From Bacteroidales bacterium (GTDB lineage: Bacteria; Bacteroidota; Bacteroidia; Bacteroidales; WCHB1-69): a stretch of DNA of 60,905 nucleotides. Made by a program: the position numbers and the translations under genes. The notes below the pieces were generated by a model that worked only from the letters and a program-made list of their open reading frames with translations, was not told where the DNA came from and searched no databases. Positions 8,687 through 16,685 of the stretch are shown piece by piece; position 1 is the first letter of the stretch; the number at the start of each line of letters is the position of its first letter. The stretch lies in assembly GCA_016285145.1 (NCBI GenBank), contig JAEEQE010000014.1:1-60905 (forward strand). The letters run 5' to 3'.

Positions 8687-9928
8687 ATGATCACTGAAAC
8701 TCCCGTATTGCTGCTCACCGGATATTTAGGCAGCGGCAAGACCACGTTAGTCAACAGAATACTCTCCAACCGGCGGGGCATCAAGTTCGCCGTCATCGTC
8801 AACGACCTCGGGGAGGTCAACATCGACGCCGACCTCATCCAAAAGGGTGGCATTGTAGATCAGAAGGACGACAGTCTGGTGGCCCTGCAGAACGGCTGTA
8901 TCTGCTGTACCCTGAAGATGAACCTTGTGGAACAGCTGCGCGACATCACGCGTCAGCAGCGCTTCGACTACATCGTCATCGAGGCGAGCGGCATCTGCGA
9001 ACCCGAGCCCATCGCACAGACCATCACCTCCATGCCCCGCATGGGCTTCGACTTCGAGAAAGAGGGCCTGCCCCGAATGGACTGCATCGTCACCGTGGTG
9101 GACGCCTTGCGGATGCAGAGCGAGTTTGCCTGCGGCGACGACCTCATGCGCAAACATATCGAAGAGGATGACATCGAGAACCTCATCATCCAACAATTGG
9201 AATTCTGCAATATTGTGCTGCTCAACAAGGCCTCCGAAGTAACACCCGACGAACTGGGCCGATTGAAAAGCATCATCCGGGCCATCCAAACCCGCGCGGA
9301 AATCATCGAGTGTGACTACGGCGATGTGGAGCTCGACAAGATTCTGAACACCCGCATGTTCGACTACGAGACGGTGGCCACCTCCGCCGCCTGGATACAA
9401 GGAGTAGAAAAATATCATGACGATGACGATGACGACGAAGATGAAGACGAAGAAGAACATCACGAACACGAGCATCATCACGAGCATGAACATGAACACG
9501 AGCATGAGGAGGGACATCATCATCATCACCATCATCATGACCATGACGAGGGCGAGGCGGAAGAGTACGGCATCAGCACCTTTGTATATTACCGGCGTCC
9601 GCCCATGAATCTAAGCAAATTTGACGAGTTTGTGTCGCGGCTGCCCAAGAGTATCATCCGTGCCAAGGGCATCTGCTACTTCAAAAGCGAGCCGGATGCC
9701 TGCTACCTCTTCGAGCAGGCCGGCAAGCAGCTGACCCTCCGCGACGTGGGCCTTTGGTTTGCCACTATGCCCGACAACGAACTCATCGAAATGATGGAAA
9801 AGGAGCCGGGCTTGCGCCGCGACTGGGACGAACGCTATGGCGACCGGATGCAGAAGATTGTCTTCATCGGGCAGAAAATGGACCAAGAGGCGATAACCGC
9901 GGCGTTGGATGCCTGTTTAACCGAATAA
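8687..9928 (+). CDS. COG0523 / CobW-family GTPase with long His-Asp-Glu tract (putative zinc metallochaperone)
   Basis: 413 residues. Walker A G-Y-L-G-S-G-K-T is at residues 12-19. The metal-binding C-x-C-C signature of G3E GTPases is at Cys71-Cys74 (C-I-C-C). The C-terminal CobW_C domain follows. Between them, at about residues 243-293, is an extreme run of Asp and Glu and then His, with eight consecutive His in one place. Such tracts are known metal stores or sensors in nickel and zinc chaperones. The likely job is GTP-driven delivery of zinc to a client enzyme in the cytoplasm. The gene lies 51 bases after the deiminase gene and 21 bases before a SulP transporter gene, so it is probably co-transcribed with the latter. 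No Zur-like operator was recognised. Confidence 0.88.
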   Translation: MITETPVLLLTGYLGSGKTTLVNRILSNRRGIKFAVIVNDLGEVNIDADLIQKGGIVDQKDDSLVALQNGCICCTLKMNLVEQLRDITRQQRFDYIVIEASGICEPEPIAQTITSMPRMGFDFEKEGLPRMDCIVTVVDALRMQSEFACGDDLMRKHIEEDDIENLIIQQLEFCNIVLLNKASEVTPDELGRLKSIIRAIQTRAEIIECDYGDVELDKILNTRMFDYETVATSAAWIQGVEKYHDDDDDDEDEDEEEHHEHEHHHEHEHEHEHEEGHHHHHHHHDHDEGEAEEYGISTFVYYRRPPMNLSKFDEFVSRLPKSIIRAKGICYFKSEPDACYLFEQAGKQLTLRDVGLWFATMPDNELIEMMEKEPGLRRDWDERYGDRMQKIVFIGQKMDQEAITAALDACLTE

Positions 9929-9949
9929 TCATCAAAAAAAAATACACGT

Positions 9950-11650
9950 ATGGCAATTTTATCCAAACAGAATCTCAAAGGCGACATTTTCGGCGGCATC
10001 ACTGCTGGCATCGTGGCCTTGCCCTTGGCTTTGGCTTTCGGCATCCAGGCCTTCGGTGGCATTGACGACCCCTCTGCCAGCTCCATGGGAGCATTGGCCG
10101 GACTTGTCGGGGCGGCCTTTCTTGGCTTCTTCGCCTCGTTGTTCGGGGGCACGCATTCGCAAATCAGCGGTCCCACAGGCCCTATGACCGTCATCACGGC
10201 AGCGCTGATCAGCGGGGTGTGGGCCTCGCAACACTCCATGAGTGCCGTCCTCATCAGCATGTCGCTGGCAGGTATTTTCTGTGGCCTCTTCCAGATTCTG
10301 TTCGGCATCCTGAAGATCGGCAAATACGTGCGCTACATCCCCTACCCCGTCCTTTCGGGATTCATGAGCGGCATCGGGGTTATCATCATCCTGCAACAAC
10401 TCTATCCGTTAGTGGGATTGAAATCCCCTGTCTTGGTGGTGGATATGATCACCCAGCTGCCTCAGCGAGTGGCCGCGGGTGTATCCGTCACCTCTCTGCT
10501 CCTCGGACTGGGCACCATCGCCATCATCACCCTTTTTCCTCTGATTACGAAAAAGATACCTGCCACCCTTGTGGCTCTGATTGTCATGACCGTGGTGTCG
10601 CTTTTCTGCAATATGGATGAGAAGCTCCTCATTGGATCTATCCCGTCGGGATTTCCCATGCCCATTTTTGCTAAAAGCGGGCTGTCGTTGGCGGGCCTCG
10701 ACTGGGGTGTGATTCTAAAAGCCTCCATCATCCCGGGCCTCACCTTAGCCGGTTTGGGCAGCATTGACACGCTGCTCACCTCGGTGGTGGCCGACAACAT
10801 CACCAAGACGCACCACAACAGCAACCGCGAGCTGGTAGGCCAGGGTATCGGCAACATCATCAGCGGTCTGTTCTGCGGTATCGCCGGCGCTGGCGCCACC
10901 ATGCGTACGGTGGTCAACGTGAAGAGCGGGGGCCGCACCCAGCTCAGCGGCATGACGCACTCGCTGATTCTCTTCGCCATCCTCCTCGGATTGGGCGGCC
11001 TGGTGCGTTACGTGCCTCTTTCCGTACTGGCCGGCATCCTGATTACCGTGGGTTGGGGCATCATCGACTTCAAGGGATTCAAAGACCTGCTCAAGATACC
11101 CAAGGCGGACGCTGTCGTGCTTATCATCGTCTTCCTGCTCACCGTCTTCGTGGATCTGCTCACCGCTGTCGGCATCGGCATGGTGATTGCCTGCGTGCTC
11201 TTCATGAAACGGGCCAGCGACCTGGTGGAAGGCGGCTACAGTTCCAGTGAGCTGACCAACTTCGACAAGGAGAGCCCCTGGAGCGACGAGGGCGGCATAC
11301 CCGACGACATGCGCCACCGCATTTATATCCAGCGTCTTAACGGCCCCATCTTCTTCGGCACCATCACCAAGTTCCAATCCGTCATGGACGATGTGCCCGC
11401 GGATGCCAAGATTGTCATCATCCGTATGCGGCTCGTCAGCTTCATGGACCAGTCGGGACTTTATGCGATGGAAACCGCCATCAAGGAGATACAATCGCGT
11501 GGCGCGATGGTGCTGATGACCATCATCCAGCCCCAGCCGATGTACATGCTCACCAAGATGAAAGTGATTCCGGAGCTGGTACCCGAAGACCACACCTTCA
11601 AAACCTTTGAGGAGTGTACAGATTTCCTGTCCGAATTAAATCACAAATAA
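9950..11650 (+). CDS. SulP family anion transporter with STAS domain
   Basis: 566 residues. The N-terminal part, about residues 8-410, is a run of hydrophobic helices with the SulP-type start G-G-I-T-A-G-I-V-A-L-P-L-A-L-A-F. The last 110 residues form a cytoplasmic STAS domain that includes a F-M-D-Q-S-G-L segment, typical of STAS loops. Family members carry sulfate, bicarbonate or other small anions with sodium or protons across the inner membrane. Which anion is moved here cannot be read from sequence. Pairing with a zinc chaperone makes bicarbonate (with carbonic anhydrase) an attractive guess. The gene follows the CobW-like gene after 21 bases. Confidence 0.88.
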   Translation: MAILSKQNLKGDIFGGITAGIVALPLALAFGIQAFGGIDDPSASSMGALAGLVGAAFLGFFASLFGGTHSQISGPTGPMTVITAALISGVWASQHSMSAVLISMSLAGIFCGLFQILFGILKIGKYVRYIPYPVLSGFMSGIGVIIILQQLYPLVGLKSPVLVVDMITQLPQRVAAGVSVTSLLLGLGTIAIITLFPLITKKIPATLVALIVMTVVSLFCNMDEKLLIGSIPSGFPMPIFAKSGLSLAGLDWGVILKASIIPGLTLAGLGSIDTLLTSVVADNITKTHHNSNRELVGQGIGNIISGLFCGIAGAGATMRTVVNVKSGGRTQLSGMTHSLILFAILLGLGGLVRYVPLSVLAGILITVGWGIIDFKGFKDLLKIPKADAVVLIIVFLLTVFVDLLTAVGIGMVIACVLFMKRASDLVEGGYSSSELTNFDKESPWSDEGGIPDDMRHRIYIQRLNGPIFFGTITKFQSVMDDVPADAKIVIIRMRLVSFMDQSGLYAMETAIKEIQSRGAMVLMTIIQPQPMYMLTKMKVIPELVPEDHTFKTFEECTDFLSELNHK

Positions 11651-11656
11651 TAAAGG

Positions 11657-12361
11657 CTAATCTTTGACGCAGCGGACAGAGCACCCGTAGCATTTGTATT
11701 CCATGCAGTTGTAGCTGTCGCTGTTATGGTTGAACACGCCACACTGCCAGGCATGGAGTTCATCGTATGCCGACGAGCTCCAGAAAAACGCCGATGCGCC
11801 CACATCCTGCATTCTGTTTTCGGTATAAAGGCCTGCCGGCAATGCCGAGAAACCGTTTTCGTCCGATTTTATCACCAATGGTGCTCTCCACATTCTCGCT
11901 CCGCCTTTCATCACCGCTCCGGCTTCCCGCGTGCCGCCCAGATGTTTGAGCAGCACATTCCACTCATGGCTGGAAGGCAGATGCCATCCGCGCGGACAAA
12001 TCCCGCGGTGATGGATGGACGATGTATGGGCAAAACACTCGTTCACACCCAAATCCATAGCTGAGGACCAGTTGTACAACAGGCCGTATCGGTTGTCTTT
12101 CGGAACCGCATAATAGGAGGCGAACATAGGCTCCGTGAACGAATAACTGGGATTCTGGGCCCAAGACTTGCCCGTGGGGGAGGTCGTGCAGCGCATATTC
12201 TCCGCCATCCAGCACTGGGTTCCGATTCTCACCGTCTGATATGCGTTGCCCTGATGGTCTCGGATGGTCATGCCGCACGCCTCCGGCAACTCCGCAGGCT
12301 GACCATTAAGTGTTTGTAAACCAAACAATAAGAGCAACAATAAAACGGTATATTTTCCCAT
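11657..12361 (-). CDS. secreted Fib_succ_major domain protein
   Basis: 234 residues with a signal peptide (about 1-22). I chose the ATG at 12361; a TTG two codons earlier is possible. The mature protein is one Fibrobacter succinogenes major paralogous domain: G-N-A-Y-Q-T-V-R-I-G-T-Q-C-W-M-A-E-N-M at its start, R-G-W-H-L-P-S-S-H-E-W in the middle, and C-S-V-R-C-V-K-D at its end. Eight or so cysteines are spread along it. These domains occur on secreted proteins of Fibrobacteres and Bacteroidetes, and their role is not established. No sorting domain is attached, so it may stay in the periplasm or be released. It is convergent with the SulP gene with only six bases between stop codons. Confidence 0.82.
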   Translation of the reverse strand: MGKYTVLLLLLLFGLQTLNGQPAELPEACGMTIRDHQGNAYQTVRIGTQCWMAENMRCTTSPTGKSWAQNPSYSFTEPMFASYYAVPKDNRYGLLYNWSSAMDLGVNECFAHTSSIHHRGICPRGWHLPSSHEWNVLLKHLGGTREAGAVMKGGARMWRAPLVIKSDENGFSALPAGLYTENRMQDVGASAFFWSSSAYDELHAWQCGVFNHNSDSYNCMEYKCYGCSVRCVKD

Positions 12362-12375
12362 ATTCAAAAGAGCGG

Positions 12376-12383
12376 CAAAGATA
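12376..12383 (-). promoter_or_regulatory. -7 box for the Fib_succ_major gene
   Basis: Minus-strand TATCTTTG, followed by CCG, 15 bases before the ATG at 12361. The leader would be very short. Confidence 0.6.
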
Positions 12384-12488
12384 CACTTTTATCCACGGGA
12401 CCACCTCCCGAAATCGGGCATGTTGAAATCTTTTGCATCCGATATCCAAAATAAAAAACATCATCTGTAATGAGTTATCGAAAAAAAC

Positions 12489-12496
12489 GTACTTTT
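12489..12496 (+). promoter_or_regulatory. -7 box for the toxin-antitoxin pair
   Basis: TACTTTTG, a good fit to TAnnTTTG, lies 20 bases before the antitoxin ATG at 12517. Confidence 0.55.
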
Positions 12497-12516
12497 GCAA
12501 ATAATTATAACTCAAT

Positions 12517-12732
12517 ATGGCAACGATAACATTAACGACCAACAATCAGACAAAATTAAACCTACTCATTGCCTTGGCTAAAGAGTTGAGGGTTAAATGT
12601 TCCTCCTTGGCAGAGCAGACATCCTATCCTGAAATTGACAAATCTTTATCCGAAATTGACAATGGACAAGTACATCATTTCGCATCTTTTGAAGACTTTA
12701 AAAACAATATGGAACAACTATGTACAAAATAG
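12517..12732 (+). CDS. putative type II antitoxin
   Basis: 71 residues, AT-rich, overlapping the start of a YafQ-like toxin gene by 13 bases. The N-terminal half is predicted to be helical; the C-terminal half has acidic residues (E-I-D repeated twice) that could wrap a basic toxin. I see no clear ribbon-helix-helix or other DNA-binding motif, so the family is unclear. The call rests on size, the overlap and the partner. If it autoregulates, the target would be the promoter at 12489-12496. Confidence 0.65.
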   Translation: MATITLTTNNQTKLNLLIALAKELRVKCSSLAEQTSYPEIDKSLSEIDNGQVHHFASFEDFKNNMEQLCTK

Positions 12733-12998
12733 AAACCACCCACAACTTTGAAAGGAATCTTAAGCAATGTGCCAAACGTGGAATGGATTTAAAATTACTT
12801 TTTGATGTCGTAGAAATTCTAAGCGAAAAAGGTACTTTACCCACACAGTATAAACAACATAAATTAAAAGGGAAATACAAAGGCTTGTTTGAGTGCCACA
12901 TACAAGACGATTGGCTACTTATTTGGAAAAAAGAAAAAAACAGGATGGTGTTGATTATGACCAACACAGGCACCCATGCCGAACTGTTCAAAAAATAG
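12720..12998 (+). CDS. YafQ-family mRNA interferase toxin
   Basis: 92 residues, the normal length for RelE/YafQ toxins. Residues matching the YafQ active site are present: His47 in Y-K-Q-H-K-L, His60 and Asp64 in E-C-H-I-Q-D-D-W, and His86 with Phe90 in T-G-T-H-A-E-L-F. YafQ cuts mRNA on the ribosome. Translation is probably coupled to the antitoxin through the 13-base overlap. The pair is AT-rich compared with the flanking genes, as expected for a mobile module. Confidence 0.85.
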   Translation: MYKIETTHNFERNLKQCAKRGMDLKLLFDVVEILSEKGTLPTQYKQHKLKGKYKGLFECHIQDDWLLIWKKEKNRMVLIMTNTGTHAELFKK

Positions 12999-13017
12999 AC
13001 AACCCTCGTCGCTCCGA

Positions 13018-13875
13018 ATGATGAAACCCCTGCGCCTTCTCCTATGCCTTCTGTTTTTGAGCATCACCACCGGTTATGCCCAGCGCGACTCGCTCACATT
13101 GGTGCAGGCTCCGTGGTCACACGACACGCTGGATGGCATCGTTTTAAAAACCATCCACTTCCAGCATCAGGAATACTTCAACAGCAACCAATTTATCGCC
13201 GTATTGGAGATTCCCGGCGACACTCCGCACCGACTGGGATTCGCCCACGATAGTGTTCGGACCAAGACCTCCGTGCTGGCCGGGCGGCACAACGCCATCG
13301 CGGCCATCAACGGGTCGTTTTTCGATATGGACAAGCACAATCCCATCTGTCATCTCCGCATCGACAGCATCGACATAGGCTGCAACGAGCCGGGGAAAGA
13401 CACCGTGAACCGCAAATACTACCAATACGGCACGCTGGTGCTGCGTGACGGTCACCCCGTCATCCTGCACACCGACAGCAACCGCCTGTGGGAACGGACA
13501 TTACCGTACCGCGACATCATGACCGCCGGTCCTCTGTTGATATGGAACGGCCAAGACCAGCCCATGCGCAACGACCTTTCCTTCGTGAACAAGCGGCACA
13601 ACCGGAGCGCCATCGGCATACGTCCCGACAGCACCGTTTTGCTGTTCGTGGTCGATGGACGCACACGCGAGTCGGCGGGCATGACGTTAGACGAACTCAT
13701 CAGCACCCTGCGCTGGCTTGGCTGCCGCGATGCCCTCAACCTCGACGGAGGAGGTTCCACCACGCTCTATGTGAAAGGCCAACCCCATGGCGGCATCGTC
13801 AACTACCCTTCCGACAACATTCGCTTCGACCACGCAGGCGAACGGGCTGTCTCGAACATCATCATCGTCCGCTAA
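13018..13875 (+). CDS. phosphodiester glycosidase (NAGPA-domain) family secreted protein
   Basis: 285 residues from the ATG at 13018, which heads a signal peptide ending G-Y-A-Q; the open frame begins earlier, inside the toxin gene. The body resembles the NAGPA / phosphodiester glycosidase domain. It contains A-A-I-N-G-S-F-F-D early, A-I-G-I-R-P-D in the middle, and the conserved N-L-D-G-G-G-S-T-T-L followed by the N-N/S-N-I-I end. Such enzymes remove sugars from phosphodiester links, and some act on bacterial exopolysaccharides. Its stop codon overlaps the stop codon of dprA on the other strand by three bases, a very tight convergent arrangement. Confidence 0.82.
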   Translation: MMKPLRLLLCLLFLSITTGYAQRDSLTLVQAPWSHDTLDGIVLKTIHFQHQEYFNSNQFIAVLEIPGDTPHRLGFAHDSVRTKTSVLAGRHNAIAAINGSFFDMDKHNPICHLRIDSIDIGCNEPGKDTVNRKYYQYGTLVLRDGHPVILHTDSNRLWERTLPYRDIMTAGPLLIWNGQDQPMRNDLSFVNKRHNRSAIGIRPDSTVLLFVVDGRTRESAGMTLDELISTLRWLGCRDALNLDGGGSTTLYVKGQPHGGIVNYPSDNIRFDHAGERAVSNIIIVR

Positions 13876-14972
13876 TTGTTCACGGCATACATCTTGCCGG
13901 GCTTGCACGTGATCACCCCTTTCAACTCCAAGCCCAACAAAATCCCCGCTATTTTTGACGGCGAACAGCCGGACATCTTCTCGGAAAGCACATCCAACGG
14001 CATCTCACCGACACGCAACGCATCCACCACAATCTGCTCCTCGGCAGAAAGATCGAGAAACAGTGAAGTCTGCACTGGGCGGGCGGGACGGGCATCCCAA
14101 TTCATCATCTCCAACAACTGCTGTCCCGACGTGACCAGGGCTGCCATGTTTTTCCGCACCAACTCATGGCATCCATCGTGCCGACCGTCGAAGATAGAAC
14201 CCGGCACCGCAAAGATGTCGCGATTATAGGAGTGGGCGATGTAGGCGGTGATCATGCTGCCGCCCTTGGCCGCCGTTTCCATGACCAGCACGGCATCGGC
14301 CATCCCGGCGATGATACGGTTGCGACGCGGGAAGTTCACCCTGTCGGGGGCCGCCCAGAAGTCGTACTCGCTGAGCACCGTCCCGCCCCGCTCCACAATC
14401 TGGCGGGCCAAGGCCGTGTTCCCCGGCGGGTAGATGCGTCCCAGCCCATTGCCCAGCACAGCGACAGTAGGCAGGTCGTTCTCTATCGAGTGCTGATGCG
14501 CCTCCGTGTCCACCCCATAGGCCAACCCGCTCACGGTGACCACATCCGAGCCACGCAGCTCGGACAGGATCCTGCGGGTAGCATCGCGCCCGTAGTCGGA
14601 CACATCGCGCGTGCCCACCACCGCCAACATGCGGGTACGGTTAAAGATGGGTTCTCCCCTGTAGAAAAACGAAAGCGGCGCATCCTGACAGTTTTTCAAC
14701 CGGTAGGGATAATCGGCATCCAAACATGAGCACAACCGTATATGGTATTTCTCCATCTGGCGCAATTCCGCCTCCACCTTGCGGGCCATGTCGGCAGTGA
14801 CCGCCGGCGGGGACAACTTGCGGGCCCGCGCACTCATCTTCGACCGCCATGTCTCGGGCTGGGTGAACAACTGGCAGGCCGAACCCGACAACCGCAACAT
14901 CTGCCGCAAAGTGGCACACCCATACCCCTCCAAATGCCGTAACGCAAGCCGATAAAACTCTTCCGAATACAT
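13872..14972 (-). CDS. dprA: DNA-processing protein DprA
   Basis: 366 residues from the ATG at 14972; the open frame extends a further 30 codons but crosses the -7 box at 15035-15042. An N-terminal helical region is followed by the Rossmann-like DprA core: V-V-G-T-R-D near residue 120, V-S-G-L-A-Y-G-V-D, V-A-V-L-G-N-G-L, and F-P-R-R-N-R-I-I-A-G-M. A short C-terminal winged-helix domain ends the protein. DprA loads RecA on incoming single-stranded DNA in natural transformation. No other competence gene is nearby. Confidence 0.92.
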   Translation of the reverse strand: MYSEEFYRLALRHLEGYGCATLRQMLRLSGSACQLFTQPETWRSKMSARARKLSPPAVTADMARKVEAELRQMEKYHIRLCSCLDADYPYRLKNCQDAPLSFFYRGEPIFNRTRMLAVVGTRDVSDYGRDATRRILSELRGSDVVTVSGLAYGVDTEAHQHSIENDLPTVAVLGNGLGRIYPPGNTALARQIVERGGTVLSEYDFWAAPDRVNFPRRNRIIAGMADAVLVMETAAKGGSMITAYIAHSYNRDIFAVPGSIFDGRHDGCHELVRKNMAALVTSGQQLLEMMNWDARPARPVQTSLFLDLSAEEQIVVDALRVGEMPLDVLSEKMSGCSPSKIAGILLGLELKGVITCKPGKMYAVNN

Positions 14973-15034
14973 ATTATTTTTTTTATATGTCCTAAATACG
15001 ATTCCGCATTTTTTCACGTTATTATTAAAGTCCG

Positions 15035-15042
15035 CAAAGATA
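15035..15042 (-). promoter_or_regulatory. dprA: -7 box for dprA
   Basis: Minus-strand TATCTTTG followed by CGG, about 63 bases before the ATG at 14972. Confidence 0.55.
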
Positions 15043-15096
15043 CAAATAAAATCGTATAGCATTCAGAAAATAATATATAATTTTTTACACAATATT

Positions 15097-16077
15097 ATGA
15101 AAAACATCGTTTACATTCTTTTAGTGGCCGTTGCGCTGGTGTTCGGGGCCTGCAAGAAGAGCTCTACACCGGCATTCAAGTCCAATAATTTCTCCAACGG
15201 GAAAGCAGGGGAGATGATTCTGGCTATCGATACCGCCTACTGGACTCCGGCGACCATCCGGTGCATCTACGAGGTCATCCAGCAGCCGCAGCCTGCCATC
15301 AACCAGATCCAACCGATGTTTGACGTGCTCCAATGCAGCAACAAGGATCTGCTCGCCTCTTTCATGCGTCATCGTAACATCGTCCAGTTCGACTATAACC
15401 CGAACTACGGGGGCAACCAATACGAGTTGAAGGAGAATCCCTACAGCAGTCCGCAAATCCAGGTGGTAATTCGTGGAAACAACCAGGATTCCTGTCTGGC
15501 CCTGTTCCTGCAGCATAAGGACGAGATCATCCAAGCCATGTACGACAACGACATCGCACGCCTGCAGAACGCGCACCGCAACCTCAACAATCCCGCTTTG
15601 GAGAAAAAAATAAAGCAGAAGTTCGGCATTTCCATGACCATCCCGGAACACTACATGGTGGGGCGGGAAGAACCCGACTTCCTCTGGTTGCTGTACCGAA
15701 CACCCAAGAACGACCGTTTCATCATGATTTACAAGTCCGAAGCCTACCCGCTCACCGTCCCGAAGGTGGTGGAAGAGCGTAACCGCATCACCAAGGCGTA
15801 CATCCAGGGAGCCGTGCAAGGTGCCTACCCCATCGTGGCCGACTTGGAAGGACTTCCGCTGTCGCAAGAGTATAAGATTCACTATCACGACGGCATCGAG
15901 CTGCGAGGCTTGTGGGCATCCGTGCGCGACAAGATGGGCGGACCATTCTACAGCTTCACCATGCTGACCCCCGACCAGGACTCCTGCATCACCATTGACG
16001 GGTTTGTATATGCTCCGCAAGAAGAGAAGCGGGATTATCTCCGCGAAGTGGAAAGCATCGTGAAATCTCTCAAATAA
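15097..16077 (+). CDS. DUF4837 family lipoprotein
   Basis: 326 residues. The lipobox V-F-G-A-C puts the lipid-bearing cysteine near residue 19. The mature protein follows the DUF4837 pattern I recall from Bacteroidales: G-E-M-I-L-A-I-D near the start, a central basic helix, and R-E-E-P-D-F-L-W-L-L-Y-R in the second half. The function is unknown. It stands 46 bases upstream of an ECF sigma factor gene, with which it may share a transcript. If so, it could be an envelope component of the same signalling unit, but that is inference from position only. Confidence 0.78.
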   Translation: MKNIVYILLVAVALVFGACKKSSTPAFKSNNFSNGKAGEMILAIDTAYWTPATIRCIYEVIQQPQPAINQIQPMFDVLQCSNKDLLASFMRHRNIVQFDYNPNYGGNQYELKENPYSSPQIQVVIRGNNQDSCLALFLQHKDEIIQAMYDNDIARLQNAHRNLNNPALEKKIKQKFGISMTIPEHYMVGREEPDFLWLLYRTPKNDRFIMIYKSEAYPLTVPKVVEERNRITKAYIQGAVQGAYPIVADLEGLPLSQEYKIHYHDGIELRGLWASVRDKMGGPFYSFTMLTPDQDSCITIDGFVYAPQEEKRDYLREVESIVKSLK

Positions 16078-16123
16078 AAACGTTCTCCTGTAACATTCTG
16101 GCCCTTTCCTACGACATACCATT

Positions 16124-16684
16124 GTGGCGAAACACATACAGGACATAGAGAAGCTGATTGACGGTTGCCTGCAACAAGACCGGAAAGCCCAATATCGATT
16201 GTATGAACTTTTTGCTCCTGCCATGTTAGGGGTGTGCTGCCGGTACGCTCCCACCAAGGAAGAAGCTGAAGACATTATGATTGAAGGGTTTGCAAGCGTA
16301 TTCAGCAGTCTGTCCTCCTTTCGTCACGAGAGTTCTTTGCCCGTCTGGATTCGAGGAATCATGGTCAAAACCGCCATCAACACCTTCCGTGCGCACAAGA
16401 AATTCCTCTTGCACGACGAAATCACCGAAGCCCAAAACATGCAGGCTGCCACCTCCACAGGGGGGGACATTCTGACAAAGTTGGAGGCGCAGCAGGTGCT
16501 CGCCCTCGTGCAGGAAATGCCGGAAGACTGGAGGATGATCTTCAACTTGCGCATCATGGAGGAATACAGTTTCAAGGAAATAGCCGATGAGTTAGGGCGC
16601 AACGAAAACACCATCCGGGTTTATTTCCAGCGGGCGAGAGCATGGTTACTCAACAAGATCAACGAACAAGAACATCCAAGGTAG
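16124..16684 (+). CDS. ECF-type sigma-70 factor (GTG start)
   Basis: 186 residues. Region 2 (about residues 10-80) contains Y-R-L-Y-E-L-F-A-P and the I-M-I-E-G-F core-binding helix. Region 4 (about 125-180) has F-N-L-R-I-M-E-E-Y-S-F-K-E-I-A-D-E-L-G and then N-T-I-R-V-Y-F-Q-R-A-R, the expected helix-turn-helix. There is no usable ATG before residue 34, so the start is GTG at 16124. The stop codon is one base away from the next gene, which encodes a membrane protein resembling an anti-sigma factor. The pair should form a signal-transduction unit. Target promoters are unknown. Confidence 0.88.
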   Translation: MAKHIQDIEKLIDGCLQQDRKAQYRLYELFAPAMLGVCCRYAPTKEEAEDIMIEGFASVFSSLSSFRHESSLPVWIRGIMVKTAINTFRAHKKFLLHDEITEAQNMQAATSTGGDILTKLEAQQVLALVQEMPEDWRMIFNLRIMEEYSFKEIADELGRNENTIRVYFQRARAWLLNKINEQEHPR

Positions 16685-16685
16685 A

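Noticed and set aside
8747-9544. 265-codon antisense frame beginning with a Met/Val-rich run
   Set aside because: It is the complement of the Asp/Glu/His tract of the CobW-like gene and has no independent signal.
9408-9565. His-rich tract considered as an assembly error
   Set aside because: Similar acidic/His tracts are known in COG0523 proteins, the frame stays open on both sides and the CobW_C domain follows normally.
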